NCBI RefSeq assembly: GCF_024244095.1
Contig: NW_026250686.1
Span: 62,001-126,000 of the forward strand
Source: Nematocida homosporus
Lineage: Eukaryota > Microsporidia
Direction: 5' to 3'
Length of the DNA: 64,000 nucleotides
Under the pieces are notes generated by a model. That model made no database searches. It was given only the letters and a program-made list of their open reading frames with translations, and was not told the origin of the DNA. The translations under genes were made by a program, and so were the position numbers. This document shows, piece by piece, positions 42,114 to 52,238 of this stretch (the first letter of the stretch is position 1; each line of letters starts with the position of its first letter).

Positions 42114-43343
42114 TTAGAAAATATCAGCATCGGAGAAGTCTTCAACTTCTGATAGTTCCTCTGCCGTATCCATTTTATACCGAAGAATGCCTCCAACTCC
42201 GCCAAAGGCCGAAATAAACTGAGTTCCTTCTTGACTCTTATCTGAAATCAAAGCAAGATTACAGTTAAGCTTTCTATAGTTTTCAGCCAGCCAGTCAGTT
42301 AGTAATTCTCCTGACTCTTCAGTAGTATAGGTCACTTCACCATCCACTTCCTTCCTTACGATATCAGAAGCCTCATTAATGATTAAAGTATCCATACACC
42401 CCATCTCTAAACAGGACATAGTCTCTTCCACACCAAAACAGACTTTACCAGAACCACTAACTACTTCATCAAAGAATGCCTTGATAACCTTCTTCTCACT
42501 CACTAACTTAATATTCTGCAGTACTTCTTCTGACTGCTCAATCGCCTGATTAAGACCATTCTCACCCCCATAACCAACATCAATCACCTTAGCTACAATA
42601 TGTTTCAAACGTTGATCAAGTAAATCTGACTGATAAAGCTCTGACTTAAAGTCTGCACATCCGGCTAAGATCAAACCATGAATGTTAGGCTTGTTATTAG
42701 TAATAAAGATCTGGGTAGCTATTTCAGCTACTTTTCGCAAGTAGTTATGTCGTTTCTCTACTCGTAACCGGGCAAAACGAACGGAAGACTGTCCTCCTCT
42801 TCCGTGCTTCTTAGGTAAATCTACTGTAATTTGTTGTTTGATCTCTTTGGAATTCCCAGATAAAACAGCAAATAAAGAACCATGTCCATCCATGATAATA
42901 AACCCAAATTTATAATCATCATCCATTAAGTTAATCAAATCAGTTACATGAAAACGAGAATCACAAAGATAAAGGGAAGTATTGATAGGACGCATTGGCT
43001 CAATGTCAAAACACACTTTCTTTTCTTTCCCATCATCACCCATGATAGTACCTGTATAGATAGCTAATCCATTCTCAGGCAACTTAGTAAAAAGCTTCAA
43101 TCTTTGTTGGGCTGAAGTAATTGCACCTAAGACACTCAAGCGATTAACACGACTTTTGATATTAGAAGCTGTTCCATACTCATCAACTAACAACTTATTT
43201 GCCCGTGAAATCTGATCTTTAGGTGGCAAAATCAGAGAAATCATCGAGGTTCCATTCCCACGAGCATTGTCCAACTGTTTTAAGAGTTTCTTCATTCTCC
43301 ATCTTTCGATTTCTAACTGTTCCACACTCTTGTCTTTATCCAT
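42114..43343 (-). CDS. Peptide chain release factor eRF1
   Basis: 409 aa, recognising all three stop codons and triggering peptide release. The NIKS motif is at 61-64 (TASNIKSRVNRL), the YxCxxxF motif at 125-131 (YLCDSRF), and the catalytic GGQ at 183-185 in HGRGGQSSVRF. The C-terminal eRF3-binding domain ends in an acidic tail. It is about 25 residues shorter than animal eRF1, consistent with general protein shortening. The canonical NIKS and YxCxxxF motifs give no hint of stop-codon reassignment. Identification is secure. Confidence 0.96.
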   Translation of the reverse strand: MDKDKSVEQLEIERWRMKKLLKQLDNARGNGTSMISLILPPKDQISRANKLLVDEYGTASNIKSRVNRLSVLGAITSAQQRLKLFTKLPENGLAIYTGTIMGDDGKEKKVCFDIEPMRPINTSLYLCDSRFHVTDLINLMDDDYKFGFIIMDGHGSLFAVLSGNSKEIKQQITVDLPKKHGRGGQSSVRFARLRVEKRHNYLRKVAEIATQIFITNNKPNIHGLILAGCADFKSELYQSDLLDQRLKHIVAKVIDVGYGGENGLNQAIEQSEEVLQNIKLVSEKKVIKAFFDEVVSGSGKVCFGVEETMSCLEMGCMDTLIINEASDIVRKEVDGEVTYTTEESGELLTDWLAENYRKLNCNLALISDKSQEGTQFISAFGGVGGILRYKMDTAEELSEVEDFSDADIF

Positions 43344-43993
43344 ATAGACTAGCTAAGAAAAAATACTCAAAAAGGAAATTATTGGCACAGATTATGTCAT
43401 ATATACTTTAGGTCAAGTCTTATCTAAAATTTAAGCAAGTATATCTTAGAATTTAAAGATAACTATTAAGTTAGTAGTGCTTAGTTAGTAGTTAGTTAGT
43501 TGGTAGTTAGTTGGTTGGTATAGGGTTGTGTTATTTTGAAATTTGAGTTAGTTTAGAATTTGAATTTAAGATAGGATTAGTAATGCAGCCGTATTTGACC
43601 AAATTAAGATCAAGATGAGTAAAGGTCAAGATTAACCTAACTCAACCTAACTCAAACTTAACTTAACTCAACACAAACCTAACTCAATCTTAACTCAATA
43701 CTAAACTTACACACATCTTAAAACTAAACTAAACCAAATCGAAATTCAAATCTAAATTCAAGTCTAAATTCAAACTAAACCAAATCTAAATTCTAACTCG
43801 ATTCAAATCTAGTTTTAACATAAACGTAATTCAAAAGCAAGGGGTAGAACTACTCTAAAACCAATAATAAAAGGCAGTTAAAGTCAATTTCGAATGGATT
43901 TAGGCCGCAGGAGACTGAAATAAAGAAGAAATAGAGTAGAGATAAGGATAGTGACCAGTAAAGTCTAATAAGAGTGTAAAATCTTTTAGGCCC
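43344..43993. repeat. Divergent intergenic region with polarity switch
   Basis: G/T-rich (TTAGTTAGTTGG) from 43460 to about 43560, then from about 43627 C/A-rich (AACCTAACTCAAAC) up to DRG1. The switch coincides with the change of gene orientation. No gene. Confidence 0.6.
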
Positions 43994-45094
43994 ATGAGTG
44001 TAATCGAAAAGATCCGAGAAATTGAGAATGAAATGGCTCGAACCCAAAAGAACAAAGCAACTGCTAGTCACTTGGGACTCTTAAAGGCCAAACTAGCCAA
44101 ATTAAGACGTGAGTTATTGACTCCTAAAGGTAGTTCAAGCGGTGGAGGAGAAGGATTTGATGTTGCTAAAACAGGAGTAGCTCGAGTTGGATTTATTGGG
44201 TTCCCTTCAGTAGGAAAGAGTACTATTATGACCAAACTAACGGGAACGTACAGTGCAGTAGCCGAGTACGAATTTACTACCTTAACGACTGTTCCTGGTG
44301 TACTGCACTATAATGGAGCTAAGATTCAGATTCTGGACTTGCCAGGAATTCTTGAAGGGGCTAAAGATGGCCGAGGAAGAGGTAAGCAAGTCATTGCTGT
44401 AGCCAGAACTTGCAGTTTAATCTATATTGTCCTGGATATTACTAAGCCAATCGGCCAGAAGAAGAAGATCGAGAATGAGTTAGAAGGGTTTGGAATTAGA
44501 CTGAACAAAACTCCACCTGATATTACACTTGGTAAAAGAGATCGTGGTGGAGTGAATATTCGATCGACTTGTCGTTTGACCCATTTAGATGAGGAGGGAA
44601 TCAAAGCTATTTTTAAGGAGTATCGTATTCTGAATGTAGATGTAATGTTCCGGTGTGATGCAACTGCTGATGAGTTGATTGATGTAATAGAAGGAAATAG
44701 AGTTTATATCCCGGCTATATATGTGCTGAATAAGATAGATAGTATTAGTTATGAGGAGTTGTGTTTGGTGAGTAAGATTAAGAACTCAGTGCCGGTTAGT
44801 GCTGAGAAGGGCTGGAATTTAGATGGGATTTTAGAGGCATCTTGGGATATGTTGCAGTTGATTAGGATTTATGCTAAGCCGCGAGGTCAGTTACCAGACT
44901 ATTCTGCGCCGGTGGTACTTCGTACTAATCGGTGTTCAGTGCGGGACTTTTGTAATGCTATTCATCGAGGTATTCTTGGCGAGTTCAAGAATGCAATTGT
45001 GTGGGGGAAGAGTGTTAAGCATGTGCCGCAGAGAGTGGGTAGAGACCATATTTTGATGGATGAAGATGTGGTACAGATTGTCAAGCGGCGGTAA
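43994..45094 (+). CDS. Developmentally regulated GTP-binding protein DRG1 (Rbg1)
   Basis: 366 aa ribosome-associated OBG-type GTPase. G1 GFPSVGKS (69-76), G3 DLPG (115-118), an inserted S5D2L-like domain (TPPDITLGKRDRGGVNIRST), G4 NKID at about 246-249, and a C-terminal TGS domain starting RGQLPDYSAPVVL, with LRTNRCSVRDFCNAIH. The N-terminal helices (IEKIREIENEMARTQKNKATA) are typical. Length equals that of animal and yeast DRG1. TTTTAGGCCC precedes the ATG; AATAAA is at about 45108. Confidence 0.96.
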   Translation: MSVIEKIREIENEMARTQKNKATASHLGLLKAKLAKLRRELLTPKGSSSGGGEGFDVAKTGVARVGFIGFPSVGKSTIMTKLTGTYSAVAEYEFTTLTTVPGVLHYNGAKIQILDLPGILEGAKDGRGRGKQVIAVARTCSLIYIVLDITKPIGQKKKIENELEGFGIRLNKTPPDITLGKRDRGGVNIRSTCRLTHLDEEGIKAIFKEYRILNVDVMFRCDATADELIDVIEGNRVYIPAIYVLNKIDSISYEELCLVSKIKNSVPVSAEKGWNLDGILEASWDMLQLIRIYAKPRGQLPDYSAPVVLRTNRCSVRDFCNAIHRGILGEFKNAIVWGKSVKHVPQRVGRDHILMDEDVVQIVKRR

Positions 45095-45207
45095 TGGACT
45101 GCCAACAATAAACAGAGATAGTAGTGTTTAACAAGTAGTGTATGTAAATGGAGAGACGATTTATTGTATTGAGTTGAGTTGGTGTTGGTGTTGGGTGGGT
45201 GGAGTAA

Positions 45208-46086
45208 TCATGGTAATGGATTGCGGCGGGGTCGGCCACGGCGGGCTCGATAGGTGAACTGGGCGTGTCGTGGTCCTCGAGAATTTGGTGGTGCTTGTCG
45301 GGGTAGGGCTGGTGGTGTTGGGTGGTTGTGCAGGAGATTTTTACAGGCCACGGCGGTCTTGCCTATGGTGTCATAGATAGACTGGGCCTCATAAGAATAA
45401 TAGGTGCGCGGGGAGTGGTATAGAAGTAAGGTGAACATGGAGTTTACTGCTTGCATGAACAGATCTATTTGTTCCAGAAGTGCTAATGGATTTAGACGGT
45501 TAGAAGAAGATGGAGTTGCATAAATATGTGTGAGGATGGTTTGTTGGGTAGAAATCAGTTGGATGACAACTGGCATTGTATATCCAAAGAGAAGAGCAAG
45601 ACTGTCAGGGGGCTGAGCTAAAATAGACGGTTGGGGTGGTGAGGGTGGCTGATCTGTCATACTCGGTGATGTATTGATGGTTAGTGGAAGTAGGGAAGAA
45701 ATGTTGGTTGGCCGGGAGATGCTGTAAATGGTAGGTTGAGTTTGTGGCGATAGAAGTGGAGGTATATCGTGGGTGGTGGGGTTGGGATTAGTTATATTTG
45801 GGGCTGTCGAGTAGATGAGAGCTGAGTTTGTGTAGTGAGTGTTAGAGAATTTGAGGGTATTAAAGCTGGGAAGCGAGGTGACAGGCTGCTGCGAATAGTT
45901 GCAAGATAAAGCAGTCATGTCCAAACCAACAACGGTGATGGGGGTACCAGGAACTGTGGTTAAATTAGTGGAGCGCACTGGAATTAAACAACAGGAGACA
46001 AGCAACAATATAGTAGTGCATTGCAATAAACCGAACATGTATGAGTAGATTGCCGGAAAAGCTATTTTTAAGGGGGCTCTTATCAT
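45208..46086 (-). CDS. Secreted or membrane-anchored Pro/Ser/Thr-rich protein
   Basis: Unrecognised, 292 aa. A hydrophobic N-terminal segment (about 18-40, FGLLQCTTILLLVSCCLI) acts as signal peptide or anchor. A long Pro/Ser/Thr/Asn-rich region with possible N-glycosylation sites follows (about 40-165), then a helical part (about 165-255), and a strongly basic tail (RRGRPRRNPLP). The adjacent upstream gene (46158-47399, same strand) encodes a polytopic membrane protein, so the pair may be co-expressed. A surface role is inferred. Confidence 0.65.
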   Translation of the reverse strand: MIRAPLKIAFPAIYSYMFGLLQCTTILLLVSCCLIPVRSTNLTTVPGTPITVVGLDMTALSCNYSQQPVTSLPSFNTLKFSNTHYTNSALIYSTAPNITNPNPTTHDIPPLLSPQTQPTIYSISRPTNISSLLPLTINTSPSMTDQPPSPPQPSILAQPPDSLALLFGYTMPVVIQLISTQQTILTHIYATPSSSNRLNPLALLEQIDLFMQAVNSMFTLLLYHSPRTYYSYEAQSIYDTIGKTAVACKNLLHNHPTPPALPRQAPPNSRGPRHAQFTYRARRGRPRRNPLP

Positions 46087-46157
46087 TAGTATGTATTTAG
46101 CGCTAGTTTCAATTAAATCTTGGTGATAGTAGGCGGGATTAGGTGTGGGATATAATA

Positions 46158-47399
46158 TTATGGGGATAGAGAGGAGCCAGTGTCAGTTGAAAAGAACCCG
46201 TCATAAATAAGGGTTGACCAGCAGCAACAATTAAACAATAGTATAAGAGTGGCTGGTAAGACTGCACAGACCCAACCAAATTGATAGCGGTGGGTAGTAT
46301 GGAAGATAACTTTGTCACTGTTGTTAGCTCGGGTTTGTTTGATTTCACTGACGGTTCTCATGGCCAGTATGAAAACCATACTGATCAAACCAAATAAGCA
46401 CATTAGAAAATCATAAGTGGGCTTTGGAATCTCGGACGGATGAGAGAACGGGCCCACTATGTGATCGATAAACACTTTTTTGAGATGGAAGGCAACTAGC
46501 CAAAGCCAGAAGACCAAGTATGGTATTAGTAGAAAGGGAAACATATCTAGTTTGTGAATCTTACCCAAGTTATGGTTGAAAGTCCGCGCGATGGCCTCTA
46601 GAGACAAAACGATTGCCAACCAAATTTCGCAAGAATGGAACAGGACGTTAATGCTCTGGTTGATCTGTTCCAAGCTAGGCTGAGCTAGATGTGTAAGTCC
46701 AAGATTCTTGTAGTTAGTTTGTGGGCTAGAGGCACTATCTTGAATATGATCAATAACTCGCAGCAAGCCAGAGGCCGAGATAAGTGATACTAGTATACTA
46801 ATCAGGCTAATACATTGAGACGCCACAGACCCTGGTCTACTTTGTCGAGCAAAGCCCTTCATCTTACCCGAAACCCGTTTGTAGAAGATATAATGGACCA
46901 GATGCTCGACAATAAAAGTAATAGCCATTACAATACCCGCAATTCCAAACATATGCCAGCCAATTAGCTTAAAGCTAATTGAAATCAATAATATAGCTAC
47001 TATCCAGAGACCAATGCCAATACCAATATTCCAGCCAATACCAAGGCTTCCCTGGCATATATCGGCAATATTTGTGACTTGGAAGATGTGAACAGTCTTA
47101 CCGAGGGAATGTATATCGTAAGCGACTCTTTGTGGTTCGTCTGGTTGACAGGAGCAAATCACAGAGATAAGATTGTCCTCTTCTAAGAGCACCACAGACG
47201 AGTTGACCACTAGTATAATTCCATCGGGGCCAGCATCTCTAATTGCAAAGTGGGAGTCAAAGCTACGATAGTATTGGGCTAGATTAGCATGTTTTTCTCG
47301 GATTTTGTCCAAAACATACGGAGTCCGTGGACGTAAATCGCAGCACGCGTTGAGCCTACGAAATATATTGTCGAATTTAAATAGGTTATTTCTGTTCAT
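46158..47399 (-). CDS. Polytopic membrane protein, unknown family
   Basis: 413 aa with about seven transmembrane segments (approximately 120-140, 145-168, 190-212, 255-275, 290-312, 335-357, 382-402) and an N-terminal soluble part of ~100 residues. I recognise no transporter motif. An in-frame TTG lies upstream; ATG 47399 (MNRNNLFKF) is used. It is 71 bp upstream of the secreted protein gene on the same strand. It could be a transporter, receptor-like or lipid-handling protein; no residues allow a choice. Confidence 0.7.
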   Translation of the reverse strand: MNRNNLFKFDNIFRRLNACCDLRPRTPYVLDKIREKHANLAQYYRSFDSHFAIRDAGPDGIILVVNSSVVLLEEDNLISVICSCQPDEPQRVAYDIHSLGKTVHIFQVTNIADICQGSLGIGWNIGIGIGLWIVAILLISISFKLIGWHMFGIAGIVMAITFIVEHLVHYIFYKRVSGKMKGFARQSRPGSVASQCISLISILVSLISASGLLRVIDHIQDSASSPQTNYKNLGLTHLAQPSLEQINQSINVLFHSCEIWLAIVLSLEAIARTFNHNLGKIHKLDMFPFLLIPYLVFWLWLVAFHLKKVFIDHIVGPFSHPSEIPKPTYDFLMCLFGLISMVFILAMRTVSEIKQTRANNSDKVIFHTTHRYQFGWVCAVLPATLILLFNCCCWSTLIYDGFFSTDTGSSLSP

Positions 47400-47612
47400 G
47401 TGACTTGTAGATAGCGGGGAAATAAAAATGAACAAAAAGAGATAGCCAAAATGTTTTGATATTATTGATCATAGATTCAAATTGAATTTATCTAACTTGG
47501 GAGCAGCCCATAGCCCATACCACTCTACACCCTACCATATGTACAATAACCCCACTCAAACCAACTCAAACCATTTATTGCAAGACTAATACCCGAGCAA
47601 GCTCCCCGGTGC

Positions 47613-48641
47613 CTAATAATAGTCTTCAAGAGCTCGCTTGGCCATATACTCGGCACAATCGCGACTAGTGGCAATACCAAAGAACCCCGTTGCATGGACA
47701 AATAGACAATCACGAATACAACGGTCCGAACTCATCTGGAAGACATCATCACGATGCCCACGCCACTCCTTAGGAAGGGGCGCCAGAGTCGGATAGTGGC
47801 AATTATTCTTGCTTATGCAGTTCACAGTATAACGAGGGGTTTGACCAGCCGACACATTAGTATCCGCTACAATAAAGACCAAAATGTTATACCCTCGGAC
47901 GGCATTCAAATGCTTAACACCCATACTAGTCATTCCGGCCTTAGCAAAGTAAGCGTACTGCCCAGTATGAACTTGACCAATAATCTGGCAGTTCTCAGGC
48001 TTAAGCAACTCTACCATGTTATACTGTTCAAGCACAAAGACACGACAGGCCCGTTCAAAATCACTGCCCATGATTTCCATCGCCCGAAAGAATGCTCGGT
48101 TAGTTATAGCATCTCGACTCTCTTTAGTAGTATTGTTGTACTCTTCATCCGTAAACCAAGGATTCATAGTCTTAACTAAATCACCCAAGTTACGAGCATG
48201 GTATAAATTGTCTTCTGAAGCCTCCCGACCATTATCCTGAGCATCAACAGTAATTAGGTACTCAAAGTAAACCCGATCAATCAGTTCCTGCACTTCTTTT
48301 TTACTAAACCTAGATAAGTCGAATTCCTGAGATAGATATTGCAACCCAAACTTCTTAAAGACCAAACCAGCACTACTCATCAAAATATCACATCTCTCCT
48401 TCTGATAAACTTCTGTAAACCCATGTTGATGGTGGTCAAACCTATTATTATCTGGATCGTAGACTCCACCCACATCTAAAACTATCGTGCCTTTAGCAAT
48501 CACCTCCTTATCTCTAGATCGAACAATCTTATAAGTAGGAAACAGCTTACTAAGTATAAAGCATCCTAATACTTCATCTAAATGAAAAGTTCCATTATGA
48601 GTTACTATCAATGGCAAATTATCTTCTAAATATTCAGTCAT
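47613..48641 (-). CDS. MYG1 family exonuclease/phosphoesterase
   Basis: 342 aa. Family motifs: LIVTHNGTFHLDEVLGCFIL, then TIVLDVGGVYDPDNNRFDHHQHGF (a DHH-like metal site), the DAQDNG segment, and near the end RDDVFQMSSDRCIRDCLFVHATGFFGIAT. MYG1 is a 3'-5' RNA exonuclease of nucleolus and mitochondria in animals; here only the family is certain. ATG 48641 (MTEYLEDNLP) is used rather than an upstream TTG. A TTTATT signal lies downstream near 47572. Confidence 0.92.
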   Translation of the reverse strand: MTEYLEDNLPLIVTHNGTFHLDEVLGCFILSKLFPTYKIVRSRDKEVIAKGTIVLDVGGVYDPDNNRFDHHQHGFTEVYQKERCDILMSSAGLVFKKFGLQYLSQEFDLSRFSKKEVQELIDRVYFEYLITVDAQDNGREASEDNLYHARNLGDLVKTMNPWFTDEEYNNTTKESRDAITNRAFFRAMEIMGSDFERACRVFVLEQYNMVELLKPENCQIIGQVHTGQYAYFAKAGMTSMGVKHLNAVRGYNILVFIVADTNVSAGQTPRYTVNCISKNNCHYPTLAPLPKEWRGHRDDVFQMSSDRCIRDCLFVHATGFFGIATSRDCAEYMAKRALEDYY

Positions 48642-49264
48642 AACTCCCCCAGACAAAAAACTCTTTATGCACTATTCGATCAAATCTCACCTTTTCTTAA
48701 TACTAACCCAATAATACCAACTCAATTGATCAATCACCCCATCATCGTACTTTCCTTATCAGCCCCTCTTCATCCACTTCAACTTCATTAAATCAATTTC
48801 ACACCCACACCCTCCATCTCACAGTATCCATGCTCTTATCATCTATATTCTTATAATATCATATCTCATCTTATTTCTACCCAGCCCAAACTATCTCAAC
48901 ATCGCACTACCCCAACCCAAGATATCTTTACAATTACAACAGAACTCAGTTTTGATCTTCACTATTAGTTACATACCAACCTAATAATACTAACCTAATA
49001 ATACCAACCAAATAATACCACTCCAAACTATAATACTAAATCCAAGTCCAAATTCCAATTCCAACTCAATAAAAACAATGCCTACTAACTACAATCTCAG
49101 TCCTAAATCTTCTTTATTCTACTCAATATATTATACCTCAGTTTATCACACCAGAGCAATCTACACCCCATCTCAATCACAATCTCTCTTAACAATCAGC
49201 CTAAGATCAGTCTAGATATTCTAATGTGTATGACATATTTATCCTATTTTTTATTTACTACGTA
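48642..49264. repeat. C/A-rich divergent intergenic region
   Basis: C/A-rich throughout, with CCAACCTAATAATACT units around 48975-49020. No polarity switch is seen, unlike 43344-43993. No gene. Confidence 0.5.
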
Positions 49265-49882
49265 ATGTCTTCGATTGACACCCATTATGGTGGTTCAATT
49301 CTAGTTATGCGGGGAAAGGATGCGATTGTTATTACGGCCGACAGACGTTTTGGAAATGGCCCAGCTACTCAACATTGTGGGTTTTCTCGTTTATATACAC
49401 TAACTCCTAATGTAGTTATTGGTTTAGCTTGTTTTGTGCCCGATTGTCAGATCATCTTTAAGGAGTTGCGCAAACATGCTAATATGTTCCGCCTCTCACA
49501 GAGTCGAGAGATAGAACCGCAAGAAGTTGCATCACTACTATCTTACATTCTGTACAGCAAGAGATTCTCGCCTTACTACATTGATCCCATTGTGACAGGC
49601 TTTGATCGGTCGGGCAAGAGTCATATTTACACTATGGACTGTATTGGGTGTATTAGTACGCCGCCTTGGTTTGCCACGGCTGGAACAGCGGCTAAGAACT
49701 TGACTGGGATTTCCGAGACTTTGTACGAGGAAGGAATGGAGACAGAAGATCTGTTTACTACATCGGTGCAGGCCTTCCTTAATGCAGTAGACCGTGATGC
49801 CCTGTCTGGTTGGGGAGCGGAATCAATGATTCTTACGCCGCAGCAACACATTCATCGTGAGATTGTTGGGCGTATGGATTAG
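49265..49882 (+). CDS. 20S proteasome subunit beta-3 (Pup3)
   Basis: 205 aa, the same length as human beta-3. Motifs: YGGSILVMRGKDAIVITADRRFG at the start, then SKRFSPYYIDPIVTGFD, MDCIGC and AFLNAVDRDALSGWG (family AVDRDAVSGMG), ending RMD as in animal beta-3. As in other beta-3 subunits there is no processed catalytic Thr1, so it is a structural subunit. An in-frame GTG upstream would add 13 hydrophobic residues; ATG 49265 is the natural start. AATAAA lies near 49952. Confidence 0.95.
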   Translation: MSSIDTHYGGSILVMRGKDAIVITADRRFGNGPATQHCGFSRLYTLTPNVVIGLACFVPDCQIIFKELRKHANMFRLSQSREIEPQEVASLLSYILYSKRFSPYYIDPIVTGFDRSGKSHIYTMDCIGCISTPPWFATAGTAAKNLTGISETLYEEGMETEDLFTTSVQAFLNAVDRDALSGWGAESMILTPQQHIHREIVGRMD

Positions 49883-50149
49883 TAGGTGCTATCTAGCGGG
49901 TGCTATCTAAGTGAGTGCTATCTTAAGTGATAGTGAATAGCCATTAGGATACAATAAACAGGCAGGTAAATACACTTTATTGGGTTAGTATTGGGTTGAA
50001 TTGGATTAGTATTGAAATAGCAGTCTAATTTGACTTTACTTCACTTTACTGCACTTACTTCATCCCATCACAACTTAGTCTTACCTTGATTTTAGTTGAT
50101 TTTGGTGTGTAAGGAGTTAATCAAAATATTAAGTGTAGTGCCCAATAAG

Positions 50150-50340
50150 ACAAGTCCATCTTTACCAATAGATACTCCATTAAAGAGATTGCTTGAGATG
50201 TGGGTGGACACCATTTATTGAGTAAATAAAGGTATGGGTGAGAATGACGTCATATCGAAATGTAACGTGGATATGTAAAACTAAACTAGTCAAATTAGAT
50301 TGATTTTATTAAAGTTGTGTTTTAATAGTAATACCAATTG
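50150..50340 (+). repeat. R1 dispersed repeat, partial
   Basis: Blocks ATACTCCATTAAAGAGATTGCTTGAG, ATTTATTGAGTAAATAAAGG, TGACGTCATATCGAAATGTA, ATGTAAAACTAAACTAGTCAAAT and TTTTATTAAAGTTGTG. The right part with the GTAGTG hairpin is missing and is replaced by unrelated sequence. Confidence 0.8.
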
Positions 50341-50540
50341 ATAGCTGTGGTGTCCCCGTCGGCCTCCACTTTAAAGTGAGTTATCTACAGGAGCATAGTT
50401 CTGGAATACTTCTCGGTTTGGCACTGATCGCAGCGAGTGCGATTAAATCTCGAGTTAGAAATCACAAGCTCAGATTAGTATTTATAGTCTGAGTTTACAG
50501 ACTATCTCAAGATGACGCACGATAAAGAGGACCTAATCTA
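50341..50540 (+). other. Candidate structured non-coding region
   Basis: Not explained by repeats or ORFs. Possible stems: CACTTTAAAGTG (palindrome, about 50369-50380), GCACT...AGTGC (about 50421-50441), and competing pairings CTCAGA/TCTGAG and AGTCTG/CAGACT (about 50470-50512). The 3' part (CAGATTAGTAT...CAAGATGACGCACG) faintly recalls U6 snRNA, but the essential ACAGAGA is absent. Identity unknown; strand is a guess. Confidence 0.25.
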
Positions 50541-50681
50541 TACTAACCAAACCTTCGTGTTATAGTGTTATACAGTTCTTAAATACTTATAACATCTTAA
50601 ATTAACCCAACACCAACCCAATTCTTTTGAATTTTGATATGATCAAATTGACTATTTAATGAGATTTATTTATTTTTGAAT

Positions 50682-52238
50682 ATGTCTTATCTCAAAAGTC
50701 GAATTACGCTGGGTATAAATGAGAATTATCTAACTACAATACTTATGTGGAAGGTTATTATTGGATTATTGGTGGTGTTGAATGTTGTTTGTGGGTCGGT
50801 TGAAGATAGTAAGGGTGAGTTGGCTTGTAGAAGTAGGGTTGGTAATGGGAAAGAACCAGCGGGTTGGAAATCGCCAAAGGATATGGTTAATAGATTGGAA
50901 AAGCTTGGGTTTGAGTTCGATGAGAGTATACTGAAGGTGCTGGTTAAACCCTATACTCCAGTGCAGCCAACAGTTTCCGACTCCGATACTAACCCAGGTC
51001 TAAGTTCAAGTGGGTTAGAAGAAAAGGCTGGTCTTTCTATAGTAGATACTCAGGCCAGACGGATGAAGTTTATCATGCCCAAGTATTCAAGTGCCAAAGA
51101 GGCTAGCGCAGACCTTGAATTTCTAAATACGATCGCTGCTATCAAAGTCTCGATAGCTTCGATTGATTATACAGATGTTGTTGAGTCAGAATGGCACCAG
51201 ACGTGCATCTTAATTGTAACTCGAATCATTAACATGATTGAGTGTGAGAAGCTAAAGCTCAATTTGAAGTGTACCTTAGAGTACAATAACCAAAACCAGT
51301 CCATTTATAATGCTAGTTTGCGTGAGGCGGAGAGAGTCATCGGTCTTACTCCTAAATCACCATGTGCGCTCGTAGCTTGGGGCCACACTAACCTTTCAAA
51401 CTGGGGTGCGAATGCTATCGCCATAAAGCAACAGTTTTCATCTATCCACTTCCACCCAGTAGATAAACTTGCCCATCATCTTGACAATCTATGTTTAACG
51501 AAAGACTTCAAGGCAACTGTATCCCTTAGCTCTAAGAAACCTGAGGTTAATCTTGAATATCTCTCCCGAATTCCTACCAATTGTTCTGAAATCACAATTA
51601 AGGCCACCTATAAGCAGTGCCCATTAATGGTAGGCCTAGGGGATTGCACTGCACGATACAAAGACATAAAATTGCTGATTAGTTGGAGAAATCTTCAATA
51701 TCTGAGCGACCACTCTAAAGATCAAATCCATGTCCATACTATTATGATCCAAGAAAACACTTTCTATCTTCAAAGCGGCCATTGTGGCCATACATTACCA
51801 CGTCGCCGTGTGTATTATATCTTTGCTGATAAAATTGTTATTCCGCTAGGCCGTGATGTTGGTTATAACTCTTCTGAATCATCTATCTCTACTCAAGTAA
51901 GAGCTACTTGTATTTGTTATGGTGTATTGGTTAATAAAATCAAGACCTATCGTGAAGATGACAAAGTGGACTTTTCTGAGACTCTAAACAGACTTGAGAA
52001 GCTTGATGCCTTGCCTAGATCAGCAATAACGTCCTATTCTGGTAAAAGACTTAAAAATGCCGAATCTATAACGATTAAGGAGCCCGTTAATATTAAGCTT
52101 GCAAATTGGGCTAAGACTTCTGCTTGTAATAAGCTAAGAGAAGGTCGGTTTTTTACCAGCATATACACTACACCGATATCACTATTGATGGGAACGATTT
52201 CGCTGATGGTAATCCTTATTCTCTCATTGCTATTCTAA
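50682..52238 (+). CDS. Paralogue of the LRR-like RING protein, truncated by frameshift
   Basis: 518 aa as an open frame. A signal peptide (MWKVIIGLLVVLNVVCGS) starts at an internal ATG 50745; the longer ATG is 50682. Similarity to the protein at 32691-36038 includes FIMPKYSSAKEA then LEFLNTI (versus FILPKYTRAQAQDALELLRTI) and ILIVTRIINMIECEKLKLNL (versus ILSRVVNMFDCDRLRISL). Near 52149-52154 (six T) homology leaves this frame; the last ~28 residues (SIYTTPISLLMG...) are out-of-frame translation. The continuation is in another frame up to 52555. The RING finger of the paralogue is not present. Confidence 0.7.
   Translation: MSYLKSRITLGINENYLTTILMWKVIIGLLVVLNVVCGSVEDSKGELACRSRVGNGKEPAGWKSPKDMVNRLEKLGFEFDESILKVLVKPYTPVQPTVSDSDTNPGLSSSGLEEKAGLSIVDTQARRMKFIMPKYSSAKEASADLEFLNTIAAIKVSIASIDYTDVVESEWHQTCILIVTRIINMIECEKLKLNLKCTLEYNNQNQSIYNASLREAERVIGLTPKSPCALVAWGHTNLSNWGANAIAIKQQFSSIHFHPVDKLAHHLDNLCLTKDFKATVSLSSKKPEVNLEYLSRIPTNCSEITIKATYKQCPLMVGLGDCTARYKDIKLLISWRNLQYLSDHSKDQIHVHTIMIQENTFYLQSGHCGHTLPRRRVYYIFADKIVIPLGRDVGYNSSESSISTQVRATCICYGVLVNKIKTYREDDKVDFSETLNRLEKLDALPRSAITSYSGKRLKNAESITIKEPVNIKLANWAKTSACNKLREGRFFTSIYTTPISLLMGTISLMVILILSLLF

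Larger units (their letters stand above)
49883..50681. repeat. Intergenic region with partial R1 and a possible structured RNA
   Basis: G/T-rich pentamers after the proteasome gene, a partial R1 (about 50150-50340, TGACGTCA 50245-50252), then 50341-50540 of less repetitive sequence with several potential stems, then AT-rich DNA before the LRR paralogue. Confidence 0.65.

Noticed and set aside
43850..44071. 73-codon minus-strand frame over the DRG1 start
   Set aside because: It covers conserved DRG1 codons and has no family features.
50460..50540. U6 snRNA
   Set aside because: AGATTAG and AAGATGACGCACG resemble U6, but ACAGAGA and the internal stem-loop are missing.
52149..52160. Programmed -1 frameshifting in the LRR-like paralogue
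   Set aside because: The heptamer G TTT TTT is not a strong slippery site, no downstream pseudoknot is evident and the gene also lacks its 3' half; decay or sequencing error is simpler.
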